This document shows, piece after piece, positions 1 to 6,130 of a stretch of 8,467 bases of DNA (the first letter of the stretch is position 1; each line of letters begins with the position of its first letter). A program made the position numbers and the translations under genes. Source of the stretch: Thermodesulfobacteriota bacterium (GTDB lineage Bacteria > Desulfobacterota > DSM-4660 > Desulfatiglandales > HGW-15); contig JALOPA010000050.1 in NCBI GenBank assembly GCA_025454125.1, forward strand, positions 1-8,467, in the 5' to 3' direction. A model generated the notes under the pieces. That model made no database searches and was not told the origin of the DNA. It saw only the letters and a list, made by a program, of their open reading frames with translations.

Positions 1-362
1 GGAAGAGCAGGGGAGGGCGCAGGGTAGCCCCACATGACGATTTGATAGGGGTTCAGGTGCTTTTTGTTTTGGGGAGTGGCAAGCACAGGAATCGCCAGGG
101 GGTGTGCAAAGATCCCGGCGCCGAACTTCCCGGAGATCGCCGCGTTGGCGCCGATGTGATCCTCATGGCTGTGGGTGTTCACGATGCGGTCGACATGGAG
201 GTCATCAAGCGCGGACACCATCTCCTTGACCGTGTAGTGGCATCCGGTATCGACCATGAGCCCGTCGACCCAGTAGGCCGCCGTGTAGTACAGCCCGCGG
301 CCCAGGATGGTCCTGGCCAGTCGAAACCCCCGCACCTCTCCATACTTCTCGACCGCTATCAT
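1..362 (-). CDS. Metallo-beta-lactamase-fold hydrolase, N-terminal part (runs off the left edge)
   Basis: About 120 N-terminal residues of an MBL-fold metal-dependent hydrolase are present; the gene continues past position 1. The zinc-binding signature HSHEDH is at residues 64-69 (H64, H66, D68, H69), in the context IVNTHSHEDHIGAN typical of the superfamily. Before it come the two strands expected at the N-terminus of the fold, including WVDGLMVDTGC (about 31-41). The family hydrolyses esters, thioesters, lactams or phosphodiesters, or oxidises thiols; the substrate cannot be told from this fragment. I chose the ATG at 362-360 because the family-like sequence MIAVEKYGEVRGF begins there, and an AGGA lies about 10-12 bases upstream. 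There is no signal peptide, so it is probably cytoplasmic. It lies 273 bases downstream of dpaL on the same strand, so shared transcription is possible but not shown. Confidence 0.85.
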   Translation of the reverse strand, partial: MIAVEKYGEVRGFRLARTILGRGLYYTAAYWVDGLMVDTGCHYTVKEMVSALDDLHVDRIVNTHSHEDHIGANAAISGKFGAGIFAHPLAIPVLATPQNKKHLNPYQIVMWGYPAPSPAL

Positions 363-635
363 GTGAAGCGCCGTTCCTTGGATATTCTCTCTCGCACAGC
401 TTCTTGACGATGTCAATCGGCGGCAGAAGCGACACGGATAAGCAGAGCTTTTCCGTGTTCACGACGCAAGCGCTCCCGACTGCGTCCCGGAAAGAGCTAG
501 AAGCCGCACAGGGGGTTTGAGGGAAACAACAGGGTGGCACGGACAAGCTCTGCCTGTCCGTGGGTTTGGAGGGATAACCGGTTCAGCCTTCTGGAGGTGA
601 CCTCACGGGAGCGTCAAGTGAGGCCCTCGCTATCC
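363..635. other. Non-coding gap between dpaL and the MBL-fold gene
   Basis: No open frame here looks like a protein. The gap holds a perfect 8-bp hairpin (538-562, listed separately), an 11-base palindrome GAGGTGACCTC (594-604), and a CCTCAC/GTGAGG stem (601-606 with 618-623). None is followed by a run of T on the minus strand, so no intrinsic terminator is evident after dpaL. Read-through into the MBL-fold gene is therefore possible. Confidence 0.5.
538..562. repeat. Perfect 8-bp inverted repeat (hairpin) downstream of dpaL
   Basis: CACGGACA (538-545) and TGTCCGTG (555-562) are exact reverse complements around a 9-base loop. There is no T-run on either side, so it does not look like an intrinsic terminator. 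In a dpaL message it would fold in the 3' region, where it could stabilise RNA or mark a processing site; that is inference only. Confidence 0.5.
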
Positions 636-1856
636 TCAAACGGGATTCGGATATTTCCCGTGCCAGACAATCTTGCGGTGGTTCTCAGGGTCGGTGGCCC
701 CTTCGGTGTTGAAGAAGAGCAGGGTTGAATCGGGGCCGATGGCGAGATCCTCTTTCAGTCCTCTGAATTTCTCGTTGTGACACAGGAGATCCATTACGCC
801 CAAGCCGACGGCCCCGGACTCTCCGGCTTCTACCCGCGCGTCGCCTTTCAACGGATTGGCGAGAATGCGAACGCCGTTCGCAGCCACGAAGTCTTCACAG
901 CTCACATAGCACGAGCAGAAATCCCGGAGAATCTCCCAGGCCAGGGGGTTCGGCTCCCCGCAGGCCAGGCCTGCCATGATGGTTTCCATATCGCCGGTCA
1001 CCGCATGAGGCCGGCCGTCGGAGGCGGCAGCCGAGGCAAAGACGCAGGCTGCGGTGTTGGGTTCTATGGTGATGAACCGCGGGGGATGATCGCTGAACCG
1101 GTTGAGCAGGTATCCCACCACAGCACCGGCCAGAGAGCCGACGCCCACTTGGACGAACACATGACTGGGACGAGATCCCGCGGCTGTCATCTGGTCCGCG
1201 GCTTCGACGCACAGGGTCATGTAGCCCTGCATAATCCAGAGGGGGATTTCGGTGTAGCCCTCCCAGGCCGTGTCCTGGATCACGACCCATCCTTTCTCCT
1301 CGGCAGTTCTGCGGCACAGCCGGACGGCGTCGTCGTAGTTAAGATCGGTCACGATCACAGTCGCCCCGTGGGATCGGATGTTCTCCACCCGAGGGAGAGC
1401 CGCACCCTTGGGCATGTAGATGACCGCCCTTTGGCCAAGCTGTTCCGCAGCCCAAGCAACGCCCCGGCCGTGGTTGCCGTCCGTCGCCGTGGTGAGGGTG
1501 ATCTGTCCGATGCGTTGCCTAGCCTTATCGCCTGTGAGAGCAGTGAAATCCACACCGTCAAAACTCATTCCCAGCTTCCGGCCTATCACCTGAGCCACGG
1601 CATAACTGCCGCCCAACACCTTGAAGGCCTTGAGGTTGAAGCGGGTGGACTCGTCCTTTACAAAGATCTCTTTGACGCCCCAGGCTTCTGCGAGCCGGCT
1701 CCAGCGCACCAGATCGGTAGGCCGGTACCCGGGGATCTGTTGATGGAATCGCTTCACGCTGCGGGCCGCCTCTTCAGAAAAACCAGCAGGCAGAGAACCT
1801 CCCCTGGGCCTCCGAAGCAGATATTTGAAACCGTATTCTCGAATTTCCTTGATCAT
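636..1856 (-). CDS. dpaL: Diaminopropionate ammonia-lyase (fold-type II PLP enzyme)
   Basis: The 406-residue protein matches the E. coli YgeX/DpaL family in length (about 400) and motifs. The enzyme uses pyridoxal phosphate to eliminate ammonia from 2,3-diaminopropionate, giving pyruvate and two ammonia; the family accepts both D and L isomers and also D-serine. The PLP lysine is K79 in FNLKAFKVLGGSYA. The second catalytic acid is D126 in TATDGNHGRGVAWAAEQLG. The glycine-rich phosphate loop is VGVGSLAGAVVG (237-248). Other family blocks are QDTAWEGYTEIPLWIMQGY (194-212), MAGLACGEPNPLAWEILR (294-311) and ESGAVGLGV (346-354). No catalytic residue appears lost. The ATG (1856-1854) overlaps the TGA of the upstream DUF2845-PEGA gene in ATGA, implying translational coupling. 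There is no export signal, so it acts in the cytoplasm, presumably in amino-acid catabolism. Confidence 0.95.
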   Translation of the reverse strand: MIKEIREYGFKYLLRRPRGGSLPAGFSEEAARSVKRFHQQIPGYRPTDLVRWSRLAEAWGVKEIFVKDESTRFNLKAFKVLGGSYAVAQVIGRKLGMSFDGVDFTALTGDKARQRIGQITLTTATDGNHGRGVAWAAEQLGQRAVIYMPKGAALPRVENIRSHGATVIVTDLNYDDAVRLCRRTAEEKGWVVIQDTAWEGYTEIPLWIMQGYMTLCVEAADQMTAAGSRPSHVFVQVGVGSLAGAVVGYLLNRFSDHPPRFITIEPNTAACVFASAAASDGRPHAVTGDMETIMAGLACGEPNPLAWEILRDFCSCYVSCEDFVAANGVRILANPLKGDARVEAGESGAVGLGVMDLLCHNEKFRGLKEDLAIGPDSTLLFFNTEGATDPENHRKIVWHGKYPNPV

Positions 1857-2563
1857 TCTTTTTCGAGTTCAATGACCAGCGTTGAGACCTCTCCCTCTCT
1901 CACCTTGACCCATTCCTTGCGGCTCTTGTAGCCTTTGTTCTGTACTTCGATGCTGTGGGTTCCGGGATCGATTTCGTAGAGGACCGTTGGGACGCTGGCC
2001 ACATAGTGGCCGTTAATATAGATCCTGGCGCCGGGCGTCCCTTGCACGGATATGCTGCCCTTTGCGGGCGCCTCTTCTTCCGTCTCCTCGGAGGAGCGTG
2101 CTGGAGGGCGATCACTGAGCGGGGGGTTTTTGGCAGGGGCCTGCTGCCGGTCCATGAGCATTCTGTTGTCCCTGCCGATGCAATCCGATTGACCGTATCC
2201 ATAGCCGATGCTTTGAACTTCGATGAGATCCTGGCCCTGGAAGGTGAGGGTCTGGCTGAATTCAGAGGGCCCGCAGTTGTAGGTCCACGATTCCACGACA
2301 AAGCTTCGTTCGTTGTAGGCGCCTCTGGTCTCGGCGGTGCTCCGGTCACGCGTGGCCCGTTCTCTCGTCCTTGAAGTGAATCCGCCGCTCTTTTGCTCGC
2401 CGAGGTATTCCTTGGAGGTGGGTTCGCCGCACTTTCCCAGAACTTCGGATTTGGTGGCCCCCACACTGACGACGTGAGGACCGCACCGGAAGGTCGAACC
2501 GCCAAGACACAGGTCGAAGGAGCAGAACAGGATCACGCATGCAAGAAGGAGTGATCTTCTCAT
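1853..2563 (-). CDS. Secreted DUF2845 protein with C-terminal PEGA domain
   Basis: The 236-residue protein has three parts. First is a signal peptide (MRRSLLLACVILFCSFDLCLGG, residues 1-22). Next is a DUF2845 module (about 25-130) with FRCG, KCGEP, ESWTYNCG and GYGYGQSDCIG. Then a proline/glutamate-rich linker (131-168) leads to a PEGA domain (169-236) with GARIYINGHYVASVPTVLYEIDPGTHSIEV. Cysteines C27, C45, C97 and C128 match in order and context those of the second DUF2845 protein in this window, suggesting two disulfides in the periplasm. An Arg/Thr/Glu-rich insert (about 53-88) is absent from that paralogue. The frame stays open to an ATG at 2602, but the signal peptide supports the ATG at 2563. 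Its stop overlaps the dpaL start (ATGA). PEGA domains are usually found on envelope or surface proteins, often with a binding or anchoring role. The specific function is unknown. Confidence 0.85.
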   Translation of the reverse strand: MRRSLLLACVILFCSFDLCLGGSTFRCGPHVVSVGATKSEVLGKCGEPTSKEYLGEQKSGGFTSRTRERATRDRSTAETRGAYNERSFVVESWTYNCGPSEFSQTLTFQGQDLIEVQSIGYGYGQSDCIGRDNRMLMDRQQAPAKNPPLSDRPPARSSEETEEEAPAKGSISVQGTPGARIYINGHYVASVPTVLYEIDPGTHSIEVQNKGYKSRKEWVKVREGEVSTLVIELEKE

Positions 2564-2624
2564 TTCTCTTTTGTGAGCCTCCCATTCACGCGGGCACACC
2601 ATCCGGAGATCGGCAAGAAAACCT

Positions 2625-2658
2625 GCGAAATATCAGGGGTGAAATCCAAATATTTCGC
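2625..2658. promoter_or_regulatory. Candidate operator: perfect 9-bp inverted repeat between divergent genes
   Basis: GCGAAATAT (2625-2633) and ATATTTCGC (2650-2658) are exact reverse complements separated by 16 bases, with half-site centres 25 bp apart. They sit between the divergent DUF2845-PEGA/dpaL genes and the OYE-family gene, a normal place for a shared regulator site. Nearby is a short hairpin CGCCG-GAAA-CGGCG (2694-2707). A possible plus-strand promoter is TTGGCT (2666-2671), 18 bases, TATACG (2690-2695), but it is weak. No adjacent regulator gene is visible. Confidence 0.4.
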
Positions 2659-2806
2659 GTCGAACTTGGCTGATCGCTTGTTGATCACCTATACGCCGGA
2701 AACGGCGAAAAATCAATCAAGTTGCACCACGCCTTCCCACCGCAAAACGCTGATTGCATAACCCCGTGTCTTCATAATAAGATGGGGCGATTTCAAGGAG
2801 GCGGAT

Positions 2807-3925
2807 ATGCACGCTCATCTTTTTTCCAAGATCGCGGTTGGAGGCAAAGAACTCAAGAACAGGATCACCATGGCGCCTCTGTACCTTGGGTATGCAGGGG
2901 AGGGCGGAACGGTGAGCGGACTCTTCCTGGATCATTACCGGCTGATGGCCCAAAGCGGGGCCGCCATGGTGGTGGTCGAGAACGCGACCGTGGACTATCC
3001 CGCCGGGAGCGGCTCCAACCGGACCCTGCGGGCGGATACGGATGCGAACATGGAAGGGTTGACCAGGCTTGCGACCACGATCAAGAAGCAGGGGACCGTG
3101 GCGTGCCTTCAGATCAATCACGCGGGCCGCTTTGCCGGCATGGCCGATCCGGCACTGGCCCCCTCCGCGGTTCAAACCTTCGGCCGTATGCCCAGAGCCT
3201 TGAGCAAAGATGAAATGCGCAACATTGCAAAGAAATTCGCCGAAGCAGCCGTGCGTGTAAAGAAGGCCGGTTTTGATATGGTCGAGTTGCACGGCGGAAC
3301 AGGATACCTCCTTTCTTCCTTCGTCTCTCCAAGAACAAACAAGCGAGGCGACGAGTATGGCGGCTCCCTCGAAAATCGAGAGAGATTCCCCCTGGAGGTT
3401 CTAGCAGAGGTCAAGGCAGCAGTCGGCAATTTTCCTGTAGGCTACCGGTTCCTGGCAGATGAATGGCTGCCCGACGGATTGAAGCTTGCCGAATCCGTGC
3501 CATACGCAAAGGCCCTCGCTGCCGCCGGGGTGGCCTACCTCTCGGTCATGGGCGGAACCTATGAATCCTTCTTTCTTCCGGACGTGATCCAGGCGTCGAG
3601 AAAGGACGGGTACATGGCCGATCTTGCCGCGGCGGTCAAGAAAGCGGTCAACGTCCCTGTCATAGCGGCAGGCAGGATCTCCACCGGCACCTTTGCAGAC
3701 ACTCTTCTCAAGGAGGGAAAGGCCGACCTCATCGGCCTTGCCCGGGTTCTGTGGGCCGATCCGGAGTGGCCGTCCAAGGTGAAAGAGGGAAGGGAGAGCG
3801 AGATCATTCACTGTGCTTCCGAGTGCGACGACACTTGCACCAAGCTGGTGACAAAGGGGAAGCTTGCCTTCTGCGTTCGCTGGAATCATCAGAAGCTCCA
3901 GGAGTGGAAGAGCAAAGAGGCCTAA
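2807..3925 (+). CDS. Old Yellow Enzyme-family flavin oxidoreductase, short form with C-terminal cysteine cluster
   Basis: The 372-residue protein is an FMN-dependent TIM-barrel oxidoreductase of the NADH:flavin oxidoreductase/OYE family, which typically reduces activated C=C bonds. Supporting motifs are KNRITMAPL (17-25), LQINHAGR (101-108), the block from ELHGGTGYLL through SPRTNKRGDEYGGSLENRERF (160-194), and the FMN phosphate region PVIAAGR plus LIGLARVLWADPEWP (284-290, 308-322). After the barrel comes C336-x3-C340-x3-C344-x11-C356, close to the C-x2-C-x3-C-x11/12-C cluster that binds 4Fe-4S in 2,4-dienoyl-CoA reductase and 2-enoate reductase relatives. The C-terminal FAD/NAD domain of those roughly 650-residue enzymes is absent, so electrons probably come from a partner. 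The substrate pair normally HxxN or HxxH reads H162-G-G-T165; Y167 is kept. AAGGAGG (2795-2801) lies 5 bases before the ATG. It is probably cytoplasmic; the substrate is unknown. Confidence 0.88.
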   Translation: MHAHLFSKIAVGGKELKNRITMAPLYLGYAGEGGTVSGLFLDHYRLMAQSGAAMVVVENATVDYPAGSGSNRTLRADTDANMEGLTRLATTIKKQGTVACLQINHAGRFAGMADPALAPSAVQTFGRMPRALSKDEMRNIAKKFAEAAVRVKKAGFDMVELHGGTGYLLSSFVSPRTNKRGDEYGGSLENRERFPLEVLAEVKAAVGNFPVGYRFLADEWLPDGLKLAESVPYAKALAAAGVAYLSVMGGTYESFFLPDVIQASRKDGYMADLAAAVKKAVNVPVIAAGRISTGTFADTLLKEGKADLIGLARVLWADPEWPSKVKEGRESEIIHCASECDDTCTKLVTKGKLAFCVRWNHQKLQEWKSKEA

Positions 3926-4003
3926 TGGAATTGCCCCCACGGTCACCTCTGTCGCGCTTTGAGAAAAAAGTTCAGTCCAAACGAGGGGGAATCTGCGGCA
4001 GCG

Positions 4004-4040
4004 AAAAAAACCCGGCAATCCAATTCATCGATTGCCGGGT
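4004..4040 (-). terminator. Strong intrinsic terminator for the 4085-4414 gene
   Basis: Reading the minus strand, CCCGGCAATC pairs perfectly with GATTGCCGGG (4030-4039 with 4011-4020) around a 9-base loop, with one further A-T pair at 4010/4040. A run of seven T (4010-4004) follows directly. It lies 45 bases beyond the stop of the 109-residue exported protein. It also lies in the convergent gap after the OYE-family gene, but on the plus strand no T-run follows it. Confidence 0.88.
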
Positions 4041-4084
4041 GTAAGGCCTGCGCGATGCCAGGCCCGTGGATGCGTTATCGTGTG

Positions 4085-4414
4085 TTATCGGTAAATCCAG
4101 CTGTCCATGGTGTTCGGTGCGTTCAGGTCTTTCGCACGCACATCCAGTCCAACGCCCTCGCAGCTGGAGGCCACTTCCGTGTTCTCAGGATAACCCTCAG
4201 CCTGTCCCATAATCATATCGGAATGTCCGCTTCCCCGATGCTCAACCTCGCAAGTCGCTATCGGAGTCGCGTCGCTCTTCATCAGTTCGGGCGAGTCGCT
4301 TCTGTACAAAGGATCCGAATTCAGCCCATAACCACTTGAAGCTGAGAAAACCTGAGAGGCTACCAGAACACTGGCCACAGAAAGAACGAAAAGCAGTATA
4401 GTAAGTCTGTTCAT
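4085..4414 (-). CDS. Small exported protein of unknown function (109 aa)
   Basis: I do not recognise this family. The N-terminus MNRLTILLFVLSVASVLVASQVFSA is a signal peptide with likely cleavage after A25 (FSA|SS). The mature part is about 84 residues, acidic to neutral, with two cysteines (C55, C85) that could form a disulfide. It ends in MDSWIYR, which faintly recalls the ESWTYNCG/ENWFYNCG strand of the DUF2845 proteins nearby; that likeness is short and may be chance. The frame is open upstream to 4642, but the ATG at 4414 is chosen because it gives the signal peptide and has AAAGGGGG about 7 bases upstream. It lies 205 bases downstream of a DUF2845 gene on the same strand and is followed by a strong terminator, so the two may share a transcript. 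Confidence 0.7.
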   Translation of the reverse strand: MNRLTILLFVLSVASVLVASQVFSASSGYGLNSDPLYRSDSPELMKSDATPIATCEVEHRGSGHSDMIMGQAEGYPENTEVASSCEGVGLDVRAKDLNAPNTMDSWIYR

Positions 4415-4619
4415 AGCAGCACCCCCTTTCAGGTGATTTGTCTCCAAACTAATAAGCGCAAGCCTCATTTCAAGTGAGCGAACGAAAATTCCCCGCCGCA
4501 CCGGATTTCGCAATGCTCCGATTCTCCCATGAGCGGCCTCTGGGAGTTCCACCCCGCAAAGCAAATCTCTCTTGCCTCGGTCGACTCCCGGCCGGTTCCC
4601 TTCGATGAGAGAGAAACTT
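4415..4619 (-). other. Spacer between two exported-protein genes
   Basis: No convincing gene is seen. An open frame continuous with the 109-residue protein crosses it, but it lacks a family-like sequence or a signal peptide at its own start. The only clear element is the purine-rich ribosome-binding site just upstream of 4414. Confidence 0.4.
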
Positions 4620-4940
4620 TCATCGATGAAGAGCACCAACACACTCTGATCGCCCCCCGCCGTAACCCGCGGTCTTTACGTCTTGCAATCTTCCCTCCAC
4701 AAACCTCAGGACATACAGGAAACCGCCGGACCCGCAATTGTAGAACCAGTTTTCAACCCGGGGGCCTTCGAAACCGGGATTGAGGGTCTCCACGACAGAG
4801 GGTTTACCGCAGTCCACCAGAGTCTCGACGGTCGATTCCCCTCGGAGGACGATGTTCGGCCCGCACCGGAAAGAATCCGAAGCAGAGGAGGGTGCGGCAA
4901 AGGCGGCAAGACAAATAACTATGAGCAGCAGAGTTTTCAT
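4620..4940 (-). CDS. Exported DUF2845 protein (106 aa)
   Basis: A single-domain DUF2845 protein. The signal peptide is MKTLLLIVICLAAFAAPSSA, with likely cleavage after A20. The module then follows: SFRCGPNIVLRGES (23-36), DCGKPSVVETL (43-53), VENWFYNCG (62-70), RFVEGRLQDVKTAGYG (79-94) and SECVG (98-102). Cysteines C26, C44, C69 and C100 correspond in order and context to the four of the DUF2845-PEGA protein, which argues that this is the core fold and that they form two periplasmic disulfides. It lacks the PEGA domain and the charged insert of that paralogue. GAGGAGG (complement of 4948-4954) lies 7 bases before the ATG, a strong ribosome-binding site that fixes the start. No biochemical function is established for the family that I know of. 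The next gene on this strand is the 109-residue exported protein. Confidence 0.88.
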   Translation of the reverse strand: MKTLLLIVICLAAFAAPSSASDSFRCGPNIVLRGESTVETLVDCGKPSVVETLNPGFEGPRVENWFYNCGSGGFLYVLRFVEGRLQDVKTAGYGGGRSECVGALHR

Positions 4941-5345
4941 TGTTCAACCTCCTCAATTGCAGAAGTAGACTTTCTATAAAACAAGAATAATCACTCCCGC
5001 GAGGGTTTCAGCTGCCCTGGCCGATTTCGTGCCGCTTGCGTGCTGTGCATTGCGGTCAGCCTGGGTGGGGCCTCCAGCCACAAGGGAAACACCTCGTGCC
5101 TTCTTGAGAGCAGGAGGTATGGCACCTTGCCCATGGCATCCTCAGTTTAAGAACAGGAAATACCTGCCACAGCGCCGCAATTTTGAAATCCATCCGGGCT
5201 CGCCAAGCCTAGAGGAGTGTGCTATAGACTTCCTCGATGCCCTTGAACACGCGGAAGGACATCCCTTGCGGGAGAGTTCGCTCAAATCCTTAGGTCGATC
5301 ACCACGCTCATGAGTTTGTGAGAGAAGGGCTGGGTTAGGGATTCC
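4941..5345. other. Gene-poor intergenic region between divergent units
   Basis: About 400 bases lie between the minus-strand DUF2845 gene and the plus-strand pair starting at 5346. Open frames exist (for example plus 5029-5313), but they show no signal peptide, recognisable motif or clear ribosome-binding site. Promoters for both directions should lie here; I cannot pick a convincing one. TCACTCCCGCGA (4991-5002) is identical to 12 bases of the palindrome arm at 8043-8054 and may be a relic of the same repeat. Confidence 0.4.
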
Positions 5346-5510
5346 ATGCTGACATTTGATCTGTTCTTCAACATTTGGATGACGCTGGCAGCGGTTCTCG
5401 TCTTCCTGAAACTCAAGAAGCTCATCGTGTGGGACTGGGGGATCGTCTTGGCTCCTGCGTGTGTAGGAATTCTCTTTAAACTGGCTTTCGCTTTTTTCAG
5501 TCGAGCATGA
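5346..5510 (+). CDS. Small membrane protein with two predicted helices (54 aa)
   Basis: A 54-residue open frame begins at the ATG at 5346 (MLTFDLFFNIWMTLAAVLVF) and ends at the TGA at 5508-5510. It reads as two hydrophobic helices (about 5-21 and 30-50) joined by a charged turn, KLKKLIVWDWG. The pattern of a first helix, LKL, then a tryptophan-containing turn and VLAP resembles the very small two-helix proteins annotated as transmembrane Fragile-X-F; I offer that as a resemblance only. A weak AGGG lies about 6 bases upstream. The TGA overlaps an in-frame ATG of the next open frame (ATGA at 5507-5510). If the next protein starts at 5552, as I prefer, the gap is 41 bases. The close spacing suggests one transcript with the 168-residue exported protein and a shared place in the envelope. 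Function is unknown. Confidence 0.6.
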   Translation: MLTFDLFFNIWMTLAAVLVFLKLKKLIVWDWGIVLAPACVGILFKLAFAFFSRA

Positions 5511-5551
5511 GAGCAAGAGGTGGGCGTCACTTTGGAGGAGGGAGAGAGGCG

Positions 5552-6058
5552 ATGAAACCAAGAGTTCTTTTTGCCTTGGCGACTTTGTTGATCGTGTTTT
5601 GTGGAGTCTCTTACGCTCAGGATATTGATCAGACTCGGAACGCGCTGAAGGGATTGAGCGGTGTCTTTGTCATGCCTGAAACTCCTCTCGAACCGGATGC
5701 CGTCGCAGGCGGTCTTTCACACGATGCGATTCGGACCGACGTGGAGCTGAAGCTCCATCAGGCAGGCATTCGCGTTCTTTCAGGAGACGAATGGGAGAAA
5801 ACGCCGGGGAAACCCTATTTGCAGGTGTGGCCGAGAGTCCTTAAGGGCGGAGTGTTGGGAGGATACATCTACCATATCACGGTGGAGTTCAAGCAGCATG
5901 TAAGTCTTGTCCGAACTGCTGACATCAAGGTTTTTGCCGCGACTTGGTCTACCGAGCACATGGGCTATACTCCGGATTTAAAGGATATCCGAGAGAGGAT
6001 GAAGGAGCGAGTCGACAAGTTTATCGAGGCGTATCTGAGCGTGAATCCGAAGAAATAA
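5552..6058 (+). CDS. Exported protein of unknown function (168 aa)
   Basis: The start MKPRVLFALATLLIVFCGVSYAQ is a signal peptide with cleavage expected after A22 (SYA|QD). The mature protein alternates strands and helices: a Leu/Val-rich segment GLSGVFVMPETPL (34-46), IRTDVELKLHQAGIRVL (60-76), YLQVWPRVL (89-97), YHITVEFKQHVSLVR (107-121), then a helical tail IRERMKERVDKFIEAYLSVNPKK (146-168). The combination 'TDVELKLHQAGI', 'TVEFKQ', 'ATWST' and a final 'FI.AYL..NPK' is one I associate with uncharacterised periplasmic proteins; no function can be given. The frame is open to an ATG at 5507, but the signal peptide favours 5552, which is preceded by a purine-rich GGAGGAGGGAGAGAGG stretch. It follows the 54-residue membrane protein and probably shares its transcript. 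Confidence 0.75.
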   Translation: MKPRVLFALATLLIVFCGVSYAQDIDQTRNALKGLSGVFVMPETPLEPDAVAGGLSHDAIRTDVELKLHQAGIRVLSGDEWEKTPGKPYLQVWPRVLKGGVLGGYIYHITVEFKQHVSLVRTADIKVFAATWSTEHMGYTPDLKDIRERMKERVDKFIEAYLSVNPKK

Positions 6059-6076
6059 AGGGGAACACGCAAAGCC

Positions 6077-6101
6077 GGCCCTGCCAGAAACAGGGTTTCA
6101 T
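6077..6101 (+). terminator. Weak candidate terminator after the 168-aa gene
   Basis: CCCTG (6079-6083) pairs with CAGGG (6091-6095) around a 7-base loop, extendable by two G-T pairs, and is followed by the T-rich stretch TTTCATTTTC. It lies in the convergent gap about 20 bases past the stop codon. The short stem makes the call uncertain. Confidence 0.3.
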
Positions 6102-6130
6102 TTTCAGGAAAAGGGGCGCGTTCACCCGTC

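Noticed and set aside
205..546. A 113-codon minus-strand frame overlapping the MBL-fold gene start
   Set aside because: It is in another frame from the MBL protein that carries HSHEDH, and its sequence is low in recognisable motifs.
535..553. Sigma-54-like TGGCACG near position 535
   Set aside because: The matching TTGC element is missing at the required spacing.
777..1931. A 384-codon open frame on the plus strand
   Set aside because: It lies antisense to dpaL, whose protein matches a known family along its whole length; the plus-strand product has no recognisable domain.
2754..2778. TTGCAT and CATAAT as a promoter for the OYE-family gene
   Set aside because: The spacing is only 13 bases, too short for a standard sigma-70 promoter.
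4571..4622. UGA read-through (selenocysteine) at the end of the 106-residue DUF2845 gene
   Set aside because: The reading frame after the TGA shows no DUF2845 or redox motif, and the protein already ends as its paralogue's domain does.
4991..5002. TCACTCCCGCGA identical to part of the 8042-8110 palindrome
   Set aside because: Only 12 bases match and the second half of the hairpin is absent; too little to call a repeat copy.
5142..5561. A 139-codon minus-strand frame across the 54-residue membrane protein
   Set aside because: No motif, signal or ribosome-binding site; the plus-strand frames are better supported.
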